DNA of 64,000 bases from Aquipseudomonas alcaligenes_A (GCA_048595745.1 CP184361.1); one strand, 5' to 3'; positions 12,575 to 22,092 are shown, numbered from the stretch's first letter. Numbers and translations: made by a program. Notes: generated by a model not told the origin, from the sequence alone.

Positions 12575-13078
12575 TCAGCGCTGCGAGTTCATGCGCTCGA
12601 TGACCTGACGAGTGATCTCGTACTGCGGCTTGACGTCGACCACGGCGCCACGCTCGAGCACCAGATCGTAGTTACCCTGCTTGATCACTTCCTCGACGGC
12701 CTTGTCCAGCTTCGGCTTGAGCTGCTTGAGCATGTCGCGGTCGGAGATGGCCTTGGCTTCATTCAGCTCCTTGGACTGGAACTGGAAGTCACGCGCCTTC
12801 TGTTTGAACTCCAGCTCCAGACGCTCGCGCTCGGCCTGCTGCATCTTCTCGGCATCCTTCACCAGGCGATCCTGAATACGCTTGGCATCGGCTTCCAGCT
12901 GCTTGAGCTTGTTCAGCTGCGGACCGAACTTCTTCTCGGCATCCACGGCATATTTCTTGGCGGCGTCCGACTCGAGCAGGGCCATCTGATAATTCATCAC
13001 CGCGATTTTCATCTCGGCGAAGGCCGGGGTCGCCATCATGGCTGCTGCGACCAGAACCAGTTGAGTCAACTTACGCAC
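12575..13078 (-). CDS. ompH: OmpH/Skp-family periplasmic chaperone
   Basis: Periplasmic holdase that keeps unfolded outer-membrane proteins soluble on the way to BamA. I place the start at the GTG at 13078 because CAGGAG sits six bases before it and the product (167 residues) then opens with a normal signal peptide, VRKLTQLVLVAAAMMATPAFA. An ATG 18 bases further upstream lacks a good ribosome site. The mature part is a long charged coiled coil (EADAKRIQDRLVKDAEKM), as expected for the tentacles of the Skp trimer. It lies directly downstream of bamA, the usual arrangement. Confidence 0.95.
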   Translation of the reverse strand: MRKLTQLVLVAAAMMATPAFAEMKIAVMNYQMALLESDAAKKYAVDAEKKFGPQLNKLKQLEADAKRIQDRLVKDAEKMQQAERERLELEFKQKARDFQFQSKELNEAKAISDRDMLKQLKPKLDKAVEEVIKQGNYDLVLERGAVVDVKPQYEITRQVIERMNSQR

Positions 13079-13114
13079 GATGCACTCCTGCAACAAAACA
13101 CGTTGTCTAGCAAA

Positions 13115-15505
13115 TTAGAAAGTTTGGCCCAGCGAGAACTGGAATATCTGGGTATCCGCTTCTTCCGGCTTCTTGATCGGCGCCGCCAGGCTGAAGCTCA
13201 GGGGCCCCATCGCGGTAACCCAGGTCACCCCGACACCCACGGAGCTCGCCAGATCGCCGAAGTCGATGTTGTTGCAGCTCGGCGACGAGGAGGAACAGGA
13301 GGTGTCGTACACATTACCCACGTCCCAGAACAGTGCGGTCCGCAGGGAGCGCTGATCCTTGACGAACGGCAGCGGGAACAGCAGCTCCGCGCCACCCTGG
13401 ATCAGGACGTTGCCACCGAAAGGCAGCGGGTCCTGATCCGGGTCGGTGAAGCGGCCGTCTGCACCGGCGGTGCCGTCGGTAATAATCGATCCGTCAGCAC
13501 GACGCGCAACGCTAGGCGTACTGCGCGGCCCCAGGCTGCTGTCCTCGAAACCGCGCACCGAGTTGAAACCACCGGCGAAGTAGTGCTCATAGAACGGCAG
13601 TTCGGAGGTGGAGCCATAGGCATCACCGAAGCCCAGCTCGGTATGGAAGCGCAGGGTGTACTTGTCGTTGATCGGGGTGAACAGCTGGCCGCGGTAGTCA
13701 AGCTTGAAGAACGACAGGTCACTGCCCGGCACGGTGCTTTCCAGCACCAGGCTTTGCGAGTGACCACGGTTGGCCAGCACACCGCGATTCAGCGTCGACT
13801 CGGACCAGCCGATGGAGGCCTTAAGGTTCAGGTAGCTATCACCCTCCTCCTCAAGAAACTTCATGATTTCGTCGACCGTGTAGTCGCCGGTATCGATGCT
13901 GTCCTGCTGAATGGTCAGCCCATAGGTCAGGCGCGAGGTTTCGCTGATCGGATAACCGATGCTCATGCCGGCACCGTAGCTGTCCACCGCATAGCTCGAT
14001 ACGTCGACATCGAGGTCATCGTAGTCAGTGGTGCGATAGAAGGCGTTGTAACCCAGGCTGACGCCATCGACGGTCCAGTAGGGGTCGACGAAGCCGAAGC
14101 TGTAGCGGGTCTGGTATTCGGAGCGAGTCAGGCCGACGCTGACCTTGTTACCGGTACCCAGGAAGTTGTTCTGGCTGATCGAGCCACCCAGGATCAGACC
14201 GGCGTTCTGGGCGAAACCGACGCTGGCGGTGATGGAGCCGGACGGCTGCTCTTCAACGCTGTAGTTGACATCAACCTGGTCGTCGGTGCCTGGAACCTGC
14301 GGGGTCTCGACGTTGACTTCCTTGAAGTAGCCAAGGCGTTCCAGACGCACCTTGGACTGATCGATCAGGTAGGTGGACGCCCAACCGCCTTCCATCTGGC
14401 GCATCTCGCGACGCAGCACTTCGTCTTCAGTCTTGGTGTTGCCACGGAAGTTGATGCGGTTGACGTAGGCACGCTTGCCCGGGTCGACCACAAAGGTGAT
14501 GGCGACGGTCTTGTCTTCGTCGTTGGGCTGCGGCACACCGTTGACGTTGGCGAAGGTATAGCCCTCGTTACCCAGACGACGGGTGATCAGCTCGGAGGTG
14601 GTGGTCATCACCTTGCGCGAGAAGACCTGTCCTTCCTTGACCAGCAGCAGCTTCTCGATTTCTTCCTGCGGCACCTTGAGGTCACCGGAAAGCTTTACTT
14701 CGCTGACGCTGTATTTCTCGCCTTCTTCGACGTTGACGGTGATATAGACGTGTTTCTTGTCCGGGGTGATGGATACCTGGGTGGAGGAGATATCCATATT
14801 GATGTAGCCGCGGTCCAGGTAGTAGGAACGCAGACGCTCCAGGTCACCGGACAGTTTCTCGCGGGCGTACTTGTCGTCGTTCTTGAAGAAGGACAGCCAG
14901 TTGGTGGTCTTCAGCTCGAACAGGGTGGTCAGGTCTTCATCCGGGAAGACGCTGTTGCCGACCACGTTGATGTGCTGGATGGCGGCGACCGAGCCTTCGT
15001 TGATGGTGATCTTCAGCGCCACACGGTTGCGCGGCTGCGGAATCACTTCAGCCTCGATTTCGGCGGAGTAGCGGCCCTGGGCCACATACTGGCGCAGCAG
15101 CTCGTTGCGCACGCCTTCGAGGGTGGCGCGCTGGAAGATCTCGCCTTCGGCAAGGCCGGACTGCTGAAGACCTTTCATCAGGTCTTCGGTGGTGATCGCC
15201 TTGTTACCCTCGATCTCGATGGTGGAGATCGACGGGCGCTCGGTCACGTTGACCACCAGCACGTCGCCTTCGCGGCCCAGCTGGATATCCTGGAAGAAGC
15301 CGGTCTTGAACAGCGAGCGGGTGGCCTCACCGAGGCGACGCTCGTCGACCTGATCACCGACGTTCAGCGGCAGGGCACCAAACAGGCTGCCGGCGGAAAC
15401 CCGCTGCAGGCCGTTGACGCGGATATCTGAGATGGTGAAGGACTCGGCGTGAACTTCGGCGATCATCAGCGCGGCGAGCACCGCAGGTAGCAGCAGACGT
15501 TTCAT
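13115..15505 (-). CDS. bamA: Outer membrane protein assembly factor BamA
   Basis: Core of the BAM complex, which folds beta-barrel proteins into the outer membrane. The 796-residue precursor has a signal peptide (MKRLLLPAVLAALMIAEVHA), five POTRA domains (about residues 22-425, starting SFTISDIRVNGLQRVSAGS) and a 16-strand barrel. The conserved lid-loop VRGF motif is present in FNSVRGFEDSSLGPR, and the chain ends with the canonical terminal phenylalanine (FQFSLGQTF). A hairpin in the rseP-bamA gap suggests partial transcriptional separation from rseP. Confidence 0.99.
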   Translation of the reverse strand: MKRLLLPAVLAALMIAEVHAESFTISDIRVNGLQRVSAGSLFGALPLNVGDQVDERRLGEATRSLFKTGFFQDIQLGREGDVLVVNVTERPSISTIEIEGNKAITTEDLMKGLQQSGLAEGEIFQRATLEGVRNELLRQYVAQGRYSAEIEAEVIPQPRNRVALKITINEGSVAAIQHINVVGNSVFPDEDLTTLFELKTTNWLSFFKNDDKYAREKLSGDLERLRSYYLDRGYINMDISSTQVSITPDKKHVYITVNVEEGEKYSVSEVKLSGDLKVPQEEIEKLLLVKEGQVFSRKVMTTTSELITRRLGNEGYTFANVNGVPQPNDEDKTVAITFVVDPGKRAYVNRINFRGNTKTEDEVLRREMRQMEGGWASTYLIDQSKVRLERLGYFKEVNVETPQVPGTDDQVDVNYSVEEQPSGSITASVGFAQNAGLILGGSISQNNFLGTGNKVSVGLTRSEYQTRYSFGFVDPYWTVDGVSLGYNAFYRTTDYDDLDVDVSSYAVDSYGAGMSIGYPISETSRLTYGLTIQQDSIDTGDYTVDEIMKFLEEEGDSYLNLKASIGWSESTLNRGVLANRGHSQSLVLESTVPGSDLSFFKLDYRGQLFTPINDKYTLRFHTELGFGDAYGSTSELPFYEHYFAGGFNSVRGFEDSSLGPRSTPSVARRADGSIITDGTAGADGRFTDPDQDPLPFGGNVLIQGGAELLFPLPFVKDQRSLRTALFWDVGNVYDTSCSSSSPSCNNIDFGDLASSVGVGVTWVTAMGPLSFSLAAPIKKPEEADTQIFQFSLGQTF

Positions 15506-15540
15506 GAAGTCCTTTCTTATTCCAACTGATAATAAAGAAA

Positions 15541-15559
15541 CTGCCGCGAAACGCGGCAG
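15541..15559 (-). terminator. Hairpin between rseP and bamA
   Basis: CTGCCGCG / CGCGGCAG makes an eight-base perfect stem around a three-base loop. On the minus strand it is followed by TTTCTTTATTATC. It lies after the rseP stop (15581) and before the bamA start (15505), consistent with a terminator or attenuator that makes bamA at least partly independent. Confidence 0.65.
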
Positions 15560-15580
15560 ATTCGGAATTCAGCTATTCGG

Positions 15581-16933
15581 TTACAGACGGCTCAAATCAT
15601 TGACCAGGGCCAGCAACATAACCCCCAGCACCAGACTGATACCGATCTGAATGCCCCAACCCTGCACCCGCTCGGACAGTGGGCGACCACGCACCCACTC
15701 GACCAGGTAAAACAGCAAATGCCCCCCATCCAGCACGGGAATGGGCAGCAAATTGAGAACCCCCAGGCTAATGCTCAGATAGGCGAGGAAATTGAGGAAA
15801 TCCGCCACGCCGGACTGAGCCGAAGCGCCCGCCACTTTAGCAATGGTTATCGGCCCACTCAAGTTTTTTACCGAGAGCTCGCCGAACAGCATTTTCTTCA
15901 GCGAATCAAGGGTTAGCACGGTCATGCCCCAGGTACGCCGAAGGCTTTCGGCGACGCCCTCGAGCGGACCGAAGCTGACCTCGCGGAGCATGCGGGCCGG
16001 CCACTCCCCACCCTTGACGCCCACCCCCAGATACCCGGCGCGAGCCTCGCCCTCGCCTTTTGCGGCCAGCGTGATCGGCAGCTCGAGCTGTTCGCCGTTG
16101 CGCGTCAGACGCAAGGCAACGACTTCACCCGGACGCTTGCGCACCCAGTCAACCACTTGCTGCCAGTCATCCACACGCTGCTCACCCAACGCCAGCAGAC
16201 GATCCCCCAGACGCACGCCAGCGGCCTGCGCCGGCCCTTCCGGATCCAGCTCGCTGACCACCGGATCGGTGGCCGGACGCCAGGGGCGAATGCCCAGCGA
16301 CGCCAACGGATCCGGCTCGTCGACACCACGCAACCAGTCGTGCAGCACCAGCTGGCGACTGGACACCAGCGAAGCGCCGTCGTCACGCACCTGCACCTCG
16401 ACGATGCCGCTCTCGCCCAGACGACGCACCAGCTGCAGGTTGACCGCCGACCAGCCCGAGATCAGCTCACCATCAATGGAAACGATTTCCTGCCCAGCCC
16501 GCAGCCCCGCGCTTTCAGCCAGACTGCCCGGCTCGACCTGACCGATCACCGGGCGCACCTGCTGCACACCCAGCATGGCGATGATCCAGAAGAACAGGAT
16601 GGCCAGCAGGAAATTAGCGATGGGACCGGCAGCAACGATGGCGATGCGCTGGCGCACCGACTTGCGATTGAAGGACTGATCGAGCAGCTCGGGCGGCACA
16701 TCGCCCTCGCGCTCGTCGAGCATCTTCACGTAGCCACCCAGCGGAATGGCGGCGACAACGAACTCGGTGCCCTGGCGGTCATGCCAGCGCAGCAGCGGGC
16801 TACCAAAACCGACGGAGAAACGCAGCACCTTGACCCCACACCGTCGGGCCACCCAGAAGTGCCCGAATTCGTGGAAGGTAACCAGAACCCCGAGGGCGAT
16901 CAGGGTGCCGACGATCATGTACAGCGCGCTCAT
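15581..16933 (-). CDS. rseP: RIP metalloprotease RseP (site-2 protease)
   Basis: Inner-membrane zinc protease that cuts the anti-sigma factor RseA/MucA after the site-1 cut, releasing the envelope-stress sigma factor (RpoE/AlgU). The zinc motif HEFGH is at residues 21-25 in the first membrane segment, two PDZ domains fill the middle (VGQVEPGSLAESAGLRAG and VVSELDPEGPAQAAGVRLG), and the second metal-ligand motif LDGGHL lies near the C-terminus. Length is 450. A strong GGAGGAAGAGG ribosome site precedes the ATG. In Pseudomonas this protease activates alginate production. Confidence 0.98.
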   Translation of the reverse strand: MSALYMIVGTLIALGVLVTFHEFGHFWVARRCGVKVLRFSVGFGSPLLRWHDRQGTEFVVAAIPLGGYVKMLDEREGDVPPELLDQSFNRKSVRQRIAIVAAGPIANFLLAILFFWIIAMLGVQQVRPVIGQVEPGSLAESAGLRAGQEIVSIDGELISGWSAVNLQLVRRLGESGIVEVQVRDDGASLVSSRQLVLHDWLRGVDEPDPLASLGIRPWRPATDPVVSELDPEGPAQAAGVRLGDRLLALGEQRVDDWQQVVDWVRKRPGEVVALRLTRNGEQLELPITLAAKGEGEARAGYLGVGVKGGEWPARMLREVSFGPLEGVAESLRRTWGMTVLTLDSLKKMLFGELSVKNLSGPITIAKVAGASAQSGVADFLNFLAYLSISLGVLNLLPIPVLDGGHLLFYLVEWVRGRPLSERVQGWGIQIGISLVLGVMLLALVNDLSRL

Positions 16934-16951
16934 TGCCTCTTCCTCCGAGCC

Positions 16952-18142
16952 TCAACGCCCGTGGCGATTCAACCAGTCATTGGCCAGGGCTCGCGCCCGG
17001 GCATCCGCCGCCAGCACGGCATCCAGGTTTTCGACCGCAGCCGAAGCCTCGCGATCCAGGGTGTCATCGATGATACGCGCGATCTCGGGAAAGCGGATGC
17101 GCCGCTCGAGAAACGCTGCCACGGCCACTTCGTTGGCCGCATTGAGCCGAGCCGGAGCACAGCCTCCCGCCTCGGCCGCCTGGCGCGCCAGACGCAGACA
17201 GGGGAAACGCTGCTCGTCGGGGCGCTGGAAATCCAGGCGCGCCACGGCAAACAGGTCGAGCGGCGCCACCCCGGAATCGATACGTTCCGGCCAGGCCAGG
17301 GCATTGGCGATGGGCGTGCGCATGTCCGGATTGCCCAACTGAGCCAGCACCGAACCGTCGACATAGTCGACCAGCGAGTGGATCACGCTCTGCGGGTGGA
17401 TCACTACCTCGACCTGAGCCGGTCGCGCATCGAACAACCAGCAGGCCTCGATCAGCTCCAGCCCCTTGTTCATCATGCTCGCCGAATCCACCGAGATCTT
17501 GCGCCCCATGGACCAGTTCGGATGGGCACAGGCCTGCTCGGGGGAGACTTTCTCCAGCTGATCCAGCGGTGTTTCGCGGAAAGGACCGCCGGAGGCGGTC
17601 AGCAGGATGCGCCGCACGCCCACCGCCTCCAGACCGCGCACATAGTCGCCGGGCAGGCACTGGAAGATGGCATTGTGTTCGCTATCGATTGGCAGCAAGG
17701 TTGCGCCATGCTCGCGTACCGCCTGCATGAACAGAGCGCCGGACATCACCAGCGCCTCCTTGTTGGCCAGCAGCACCTTCTTGCCCGCACGCACGGCCGC
17801 CAGGGTCGGCTTGAGGCCGGCAGCGCCAACGATGGCCGCCATCACCGCATCCACCTGCGGATGAGACGCCACCTCGCACAGCGCATCCTCACCCACCAGT
17901 ACCCGCGTCGGCAGGCCAGCAGCATTCAGCGCAGCCTGCAAACGCCCCGCACTAGCCTCGTCGGCCACCACGGCGAACTGCGGGCGATGCCTGACACAGA
18001 GCTGCTCCAGCTCGGCCATCCGGGAAAAGCCGGTCAACGCGAAGGCCTGGTAACGCTCGGGATGACGCGCGATGACATCGAGGGTACTGAGCCCGATGGA
18101 GCCGGTGGCTCCGAGCACGGTGATCTGCTGCGGCTGAGTCAC
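16952..18142 (-). CDS. dxr: 1-deoxy-D-xylulose 5-phosphate reductoisomerase
   Basis: Second enzyme of the MEP isoprenoid pathway: converts DXP to MEP with NADPH. The start is chosen at the GTG at 18142 because it overlaps the cdsA stop by four bases (GTGA) and has GGTGGGG upstream; the product is then 396 residues, the usual Pseudomonas length. Another in-frame GTG 12 bases upstream is possible. Motifs are GATGSIGLSTLDV (NADPH), LANKEALVMSG, IDSEHNAIFQ and GRKISVDSASMMNKGLELIE. It sits between cdsA and rseP, an order typical of gammaproteobacteria. Confidence 0.97.
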   Translation of the reverse strand: MTQPQQITVLGATGSIGLSTLDVIARHPERYQAFALTGFSRMAELEQLCVRHRPQFAVVADEASAGRLQAALNAAGLPTRVLVGEDALCEVASHPQVDAVMAAIVGAAGLKPTLAAVRAGKKVLLANKEALVMSGALFMQAVREHGATLLPIDSEHNAIFQCLPGDYVRGLEAVGVRRILLTASGGPFRETPLDQLEKVSPEQACAHPNWSMGRKISVDSASMMNKGLELIEACWLFDARPAQVEVVIHPQSVIHSLVDYVDGSVLAQLGNPDMRTPIANALAWPERIDSGVAPLDLFAVARLDFQRPDEQRFPCLRLARQAAEAGGCAPARLNAANEVAVAAFLERRIRFPEIARIIDDTLDREASAAVENLDAVLAADARARALANDWLNRHGR

Positions 18143-18954
18143 TGCGCGCCCCACCCCGCCAACCAGAGCAGTACCGCAAACAGCGGAACGGCCGCCGTCA
18201 GGCTGTCGATGCGATCGAGCACGCCACCATGACCCGGCAGCAGATTGCTGCTGTCCTTGATCCCGGACTGACGCTTGAACATGCTCTCGGTCAGGTCACC
18301 GATCACCGACACTGCCACCACCAAGGCGGCACCGCCCAGCGCCAGCAGCAAGCCATTTACCTGCCAGCCCTGCTGCAAGCCAACCACCAAAGTGATCAGC
18401 AGACTGGCAGCCAGGCCACCGTAGAAGCCCTCCCAGCTCTTGCCGGGACTGACCCGCGGCGCCAGCTTGCGTTTGCCGAACGCCTTGCCGGCAAAGTAGG
18501 CGCCGATGTCGGCCCCCCACACCAGCACCATCACGGCAATGATCAACGCATTGGCCTGCGGCCACTGCTTGAGCTGCACCAGACCCTGCCAGGCTGGTAG
18601 CAGAATCAACAAACCAATCAGCAGCTTACCGAGCAGCCCGCCCCAGTAGCGACTGCTCCGCGGATAGCTGAGCACCAGCAAGGTCGCCGCCAGCCACCAG
18701 AGTACCGCGGCACCCAGCAACCAGGGCGCCAGCGCCGGCACCAGCCAGGCACCATAGAGCAGCGCCGCAACCACAGACGCATAGGCCACCCGTTGCGGCT
18801 GGCCCGCCAGGCCAGCCAGGCGCGCCCACTCCCAGGCACCCAGGGTGACGACGGCGCCGATGAACAGCGCGAACCATGCGCCGTCGAGCAGGAAGAAGCC
18901 GCCCAGGGCTATAGGCAACAGGATCAGGGCAGTGATGATGCGCTGCTTCAGCAT
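18139..18954 (-). CDS. cdsA: Phosphatidate cytidylyltransferase (CDP-diglyceride synthase)
   Basis: Makes CDP-diacylglycerol from CTP and phosphatidic acid for all membrane phospholipids; a polytopic inner-membrane enzyme. The 271-residue product from the ATG at 18954 begins MLKQRIITALILLPIALGGF, and most of the chain is hydrophobic helices. The family signature near the C-terminus is readable as SVIGDLTESMFKRQSGIKDS followed by LLPGHGGVLDRIDS. The start lies inside the end of uppS (seven-base overlap) and the stop overlaps the dxr start, so the three are translationally linked. A longer in-frame reading extends back into uppS and is rejected. Confidence 0.97.
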   Translation of the reverse strand: MLKQRIITALILLPIALGGFFLLDGAWFALFIGAVVTLGAWEWARLAGLAGQPQRVAYASVVAALLYGAWLVPALAPWLLGAAVLWWLAATLLVLSYPRSSRYWGGLLGKLLIGLLILLPAWQGLVQLKQWPQANALIIAVMVLVWGADIGAYFAGKAFGKRKLAPRVSPGKSWEGFYGGLAASLLITLVVGLQQGWQVNGLLLALGGAALVVAVSVIGDLTESMFKRQSGIKDSSNLLPGHGGVLDRIDSLTAAVPLFAVLLWLAGWGAQ

Positions 18955-19706
18955 TGACGAGCCTCGGCTTCCACCTGCTCGCTGGTCTTGCCGAAGCGGC
19001 GCTGGCGCTTGGAAAAATCGGCCAGCGCCTTGCGCATGGCCTCGTGCTTGAAATCCGGCCAGTACAGGTCGGAGAAATACAGCTCGGAATAGGCGAGTTG
19101 CCAGAGCAGGAAGTTGCTGATGCGGTGCTCGCCACCAGTGCGGATGCACAGATCCGGCAACGGTAGGTCACCCGTGGCCAGGCAACCCTGCAGCAGCCCG
19201 GGAGTGATGTCCTCCGGCTGCAGGTGGCCAGCTTGCACCTCGCGCGCCAGACGCTGGGCAGCCTGGGCGATGTCCCACTGACCACCGTAGTTGGCGGCGA
19301 CCTGCAGCACGAAACGGCTCTCGCCGGCCGTCTGCTGCTCGGCTTCGCGCATGGCGGCCTGCAGCTCTGGATGGAAGCGCGAACGATCGCCAATGATGCG
19401 CAGGCTGATGGCGTTTTCCTTCAGCTTGCGCGCCTCACGGCGCAGGGCCGAGAGAAACAGCTCCATCAGTGCGCCGACCTCCTCGGCCGGGCGCTGCCAG
19501 TTCTCGCTGGAGAAGGCGAACAGGGTCAGCACTTCCACGCCGGCCTCGGCACACACTTCGATGACCGCACGCACCGCATCGACGCCGGCCTTGTGCCCAG
19601 CCACACCAGGCAGAAGACGCTTCTTCGCCCAGCGGTTGTTGCCGTCCATGATGATGGCAACGTGGCGCGGCACCAGCGCCGAGGCTTCCTGCTTCGCCTT
19701 GTTCAC
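18948..19706 (-). CDS. uppS: Undecaprenyl diphosphate synthase
   Basis: Cis-prenyltransferase that extends farnesyl-PP with eight isopentenyl-PP units to the C55 carrier for peptidoglycan and O-antigen. The product has 252 residues from a GTG start at 19706, one base after the frr stop. Hallmarks are AIIMDGNNRWAKKR (catalytic Asp), GHKAG, LTLFAFSSENWQRP and DLCIRTGGEHRISNFLLWQ. It is part of the compact pyrH-frr-uppS-cdsA-dxr-rseP run. Confidence 0.98.
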   Translation of the reverse strand: MNKAKQEASALVPRHVAIIMDGNNRWAKKRLLPGVAGHKAGVDAVRAVIEVCAEAGVEVLTLFAFSSENWQRPAEEVGALMELFLSALRREARKLKENAISLRIIGDRSRFHPELQAAMREAEQQTAGESRFVLQVAANYGGQWDIAQAAQRLAREVQAGHLQPEDITPGLLQGCLATGDLPLPDLCIRTGGEHRISNFLLWQLAYSELYFSDLYWPDFKHEAMRKALADFSKRQRRFGKTSEQVEAEARQC

Positions 19707-19707
19707 A

Positions 19708-20265
19708 TCACACCGCCATCAGATCGGCTTCTTTGACTTCCAGGGCCTTGTCGACTTCGGCAACGAACTTGTCGGTGAGCTTCTGCACCTCGTCGGCGGC
19801 GCGGCGCTCCTCGTCCTCGCTGATTTCCTTGTCCTTGGACAGCTTCTTCAGCTCGGCCAGGGCATCCCGACGCACGTTGCGCACGGCCACCTTGGCATCT
19901 TCGGCCACGCCACGCGCCTGCTTGGTGTAGCCCTTGCGGGTTTCCTCGGTCAGGGCCGGCATCGGCACACGGATGGTGGCGCCAGCGCTGCTCGGGTTCA
20001 GACCGAGGTCGGAGGTCATGATGGCCTTCTCGATTGCGGCGCTGAGGGTCTTATCGTGGGCGACGATCTTCAGGGTGCGGGCATCTTCCACGGTGATCGC
20101 AGCAACCTGATTCAGCGACATCTCGCTGCCATAGGCCGGAACCTTGACGCTGTCCAGAATGCTCGGGTGCGCGCGACCGGTGCGAATGGAAGCCAGGTTG
20201 CGTCCCAGGGACTCCAGGGTTTTGACCATACGCTCCTGGGCGTCTTTCTTGATCTCGTTGATCAT
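19708..20265 (-). CDS. frr: Ribosome recycling factor
   Basis: With EF-G, splits post-termination ribosomes. The product is 185 residues, the normal size. It begins MINEIKKDAQERMVKTLES, with RTGRAHPSILD and YGSEMSLNQVA in the first third and TEETRKGYTKQARGVAEDAKVA in the head/helix region. The ATG overlaps the pyrH stop by four bases (ATGA), and uppS follows one base after its stop. It is the standard neighbour of pyrH in most bacteria. Confidence 0.99.
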   Translation of the reverse strand: MINEIKKDAQERMVKTLESLGRNLASIRTGRAHPSILDSVKVPAYGSEMSLNQVAAITVEDARTLKIVAHDKTLSAAIEKAIMTSDLGLNPSSAGATIRVPMPALTEETRKGYTKQARGVAEDAKVAVRNVRRDALAELKKLSKDKEISEDEERRAADEVQKLTDKFVAEVDKALEVKEADLMAV

Positions 20266-21005
20266 TGTGCATCCTCCTCGATCAGGGTTCCTTCGGCACC
20301 GCCCACCACGATATTGAGCAGGGCGCCAGGCTTGTTCATGTTGAAGACCCGCAGCGGCATCTTGTGGTCGCGTACCAGGCAGATGGCCGTCAGGTCCATC
20401 ACGCCCAGCTTGCGGTCGAGCACCTCGTCATAGGTCAGGCGCTCGAATTTTTCCGCATTGGGATCCTTGAAAGGATCGGCAGTGTACACGCCATCGACCT
20501 TGGTGGCTTTCAGCACCAGATCGGCATCGATCTCGATGGCACGCAGGCAGGCCGCCGAATCGGTGGTGAAGAACGGGTTACCGGTGCCGGCGGCGAAGAT
20601 CACCACCTCGCCCGCGGACAGGTGGCGCATGGCCTTGCGACGATCATAGTGATCGGTTACACCCACCATGGAGATGGCCGACATCACCAGCGCCGGGATA
20701 TTCGAGCGCTCCAGCGCGTCGCGCATGGCCAGAGCGTTCATCACGGTGGCCAGCATGCCCATGTGGTCGCCGGTGACACGGTCCATGCCGGCGGCGGACA
20801 GCGCCGCACCGCGGAACAGATTGCCACCACCGATCACCAGGCCGACCTGCACGCCGATGCCGACCAGCTGGCCAACCTCCAGCGCCATGCGATCCAGCAC
20901 CTTGGGATCGATGCCGAACTCCTCCGACCCCATCAGGGCCTCGCCGCTTAACTTGAGCAGAATGCGTTTATAGCGAGGTTGACGACCACTCACCTGCTGA
21001 GCCAT
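20262..21005 (-). CDS. pyrH: UMP kinase
   Basis: Phosphorylates UMP to UDP; hexameric, feedback-inhibited by UTP in characterised bacteria. I start at the ATG at 21005 (247 residues, MAQQVSGRQPRYKRIL), which has AGGAG nine bases upstream; the in-frame ATG 36 bases earlier adds unconserved residues. Motifs are ILLKLSGEALMG, VIGGGNLFRG, DRVTGDHMGMLATVMNALA, GTGNPFFTTDSAA and ATKVDGVYTADP. It follows tsf after a strong hairpin, so it probably has a separate promoter in the 152-base gap. Confidence 0.98.
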   Translation of the reverse strand: MAQQVSGRQPRYKRILLKLSGEALMGSEEFGIDPKVLDRMALEVGQLVGIGVQVGLVIGGGNLFRGAALSAAGMDRVTGDHMGMLATVMNALAMRDALERSNIPALVMSAISMVGVTDHYDRRKAMRHLSAGEVVIFAAGTGNPFFTTDSAACLRAIEIDADLVLKATKVDGVYTADPFKDPNAEKFERLTYDEVLDRKLGVMDLTAICLVRDHKMPLRVFNMNKPGALLNIVVGGAEGTLIEEDAQ

Positions 21006-21100
21006 TGCGTATCTCTCCTGCGGCGTTGTTTGGCTGTTCATTTTACCCGGCAGTCAGACCACTGCCCGGTGAATTCGTGCGGGATGCTCCCGCGCTTTGC

Positions 21101-21134
21101 AAAAGAGGCTGCACGCGTGAGCGGGCAGCCTCTT
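21101..21134 (-). terminator. Rho-independent terminator after tsf
   Basis: AAGAGGCTGC (21103-21112) pairs perfectly with GCAGCCTCTT (21125-21134) around a 12-base loop. On the minus strand the stem runs into TTTTGC. It lies 24 bases beyond the tsf stop and would end the rpsB-tsf transcript before pyrH. Confidence 0.75.
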
Positions 21135-21157
21135 CTGTTCAACAGTTTGAAACCGTC

Positions 21158-22021
21158 TTACTGCTTGGCAGCGGCTACCTGAGCAGCAACTTCTGCAGCG
21201 AAGTCAGCCTCGACCTTCTCGATGCCCTCGCCCACTTCGAAGCGGATGAAGGAAACGATTTCGGCGCCGGCTTTCTTGACCAGGTCACCGACCTTGACTT
21301 CCGGATCCATGACGAAGGCTTGCTCGACCAGGCTGGCTTCGGCCAGGAACTTGGCGATACGACCCTTGACCATGTTCTCGACGATGTTTTCCGGCTTGCC
21401 GGCGATCTTCTCGGCGTTCAGCTGCAGGAAGATTTCCTTTTCCTTGGCGATCAGCTCTTCGGAAACGTCCGACGGGCTCAGAACGGCAGGGTTGGAAGCA
21501 GCGACGTGCATGGCAACGTGCTTGGCCAGTTCTTCGTTGCCGCCTTTCAGGACAACCAGAACACCGATGCGGTGGCCGTGCAGGTAGGAACCAACGACAT
21601 CACCTTCAACAGCGGCCAGACGACGGATGTTGACGTTCTCGCCGCACTTGGCAACCAGAGCCTCACGAGCAGACTCGCGGGAAGCGATCAGCGGAGCGGC
21701 TTCGGTCAGCTTCTGCGCGAAGGCTTCATCCAGGCTCTCCTTGACGAAGGCCTTGAAGTCGTCCTGCAGAGCCAGGAAGTCGGTCTGCGAGTTGACTTCG
21801 ATCAGCAGGCCACGGCCACCTTCGACGCGGGCGGCGATGGCGCCTTCAGCGGCGACGTTACCGGCTTTCTTGGCGGCCTTGATAGCACCAGAAGCGCGCA
21901 TGTCGTCGATGGCCTTCTCGATGTCGCCACCGGCGGCAACCAGGGCCTTCTTGCACTCCATCATGCCTTGGCCGGTGCGCTCGCGCAGTTCTTTAACCAG
22001 GGCTGCAGTGATTTCTGCCAT
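21158..22021 (-). CDS. tsf: Translation elongation factor Ts
   Basis: Guanine-nucleotide exchange factor for EF-Tu. The product is 287 residues from the ATG at 22021, beginning MAEITAALVKELRERTGQGM, with the N-terminal UBA-like domain and the MMECKKAL motif, then the core domain containing SQTDFLALQDDFKAF, the Tu-contacting region. An upstream in-frame ATG adds 11 non-conserved residues. It is the second gene of the rpsB-tsf unit, separated from rpsB by a strong hairpin. Confidence 0.99.
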   Translation of the reverse strand: MAEITAALVKELRERTGQGMMECKKALVAAGGDIEKAIDDMRASGAIKAAKKAGNVAAEGAIAARVEGGRGLLIEVNSQTDFLALQDDFKAFVKESLDEAFAQKLTEAAPLIASRESAREALVAKCGENVNIRRLAAVEGDVVGSYLHGHRIGVLVVLKGGNEELAKHVAMHVAASNPAVLSPSDVSEELIAKEKEIFLQLNAEKIAGKPENIVENMVKGRIAKFLAEASLVEQAFVMDPEVKVGDLVKKAGAEIVSFIRFEVGEGIEKVEADFAAEVAAQVAAAKQ

Positions 22022-22092
22022 GTTCCTAATCCTCTTGAAGTGGTGTTCAACCATTCAACCCGGCCACGCCGGGCACAAAATTCGTAAGTGGC

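Noticed and set aside
13079..13096. Upstream ATG start for ompH
   Set aside because: The GTG at 13078 has CAGGAG at six bases and gives a standard signal peptide; the ATG would place that ribosome site inside the coding sequence.
13061..15430. A 789-codon plus-strand frame opposite bamA
   Set aside because: Mirror of bamA codon bias; no motif, no ribosome site.
18143..18154. Upstream GTG start for dxr
   Set aside because: The GTG at 18142 overlaps the cdsA stop in the usual GTGA pattern and has GGTGGGG upstream; the upstream one has no spaced ribosome site.
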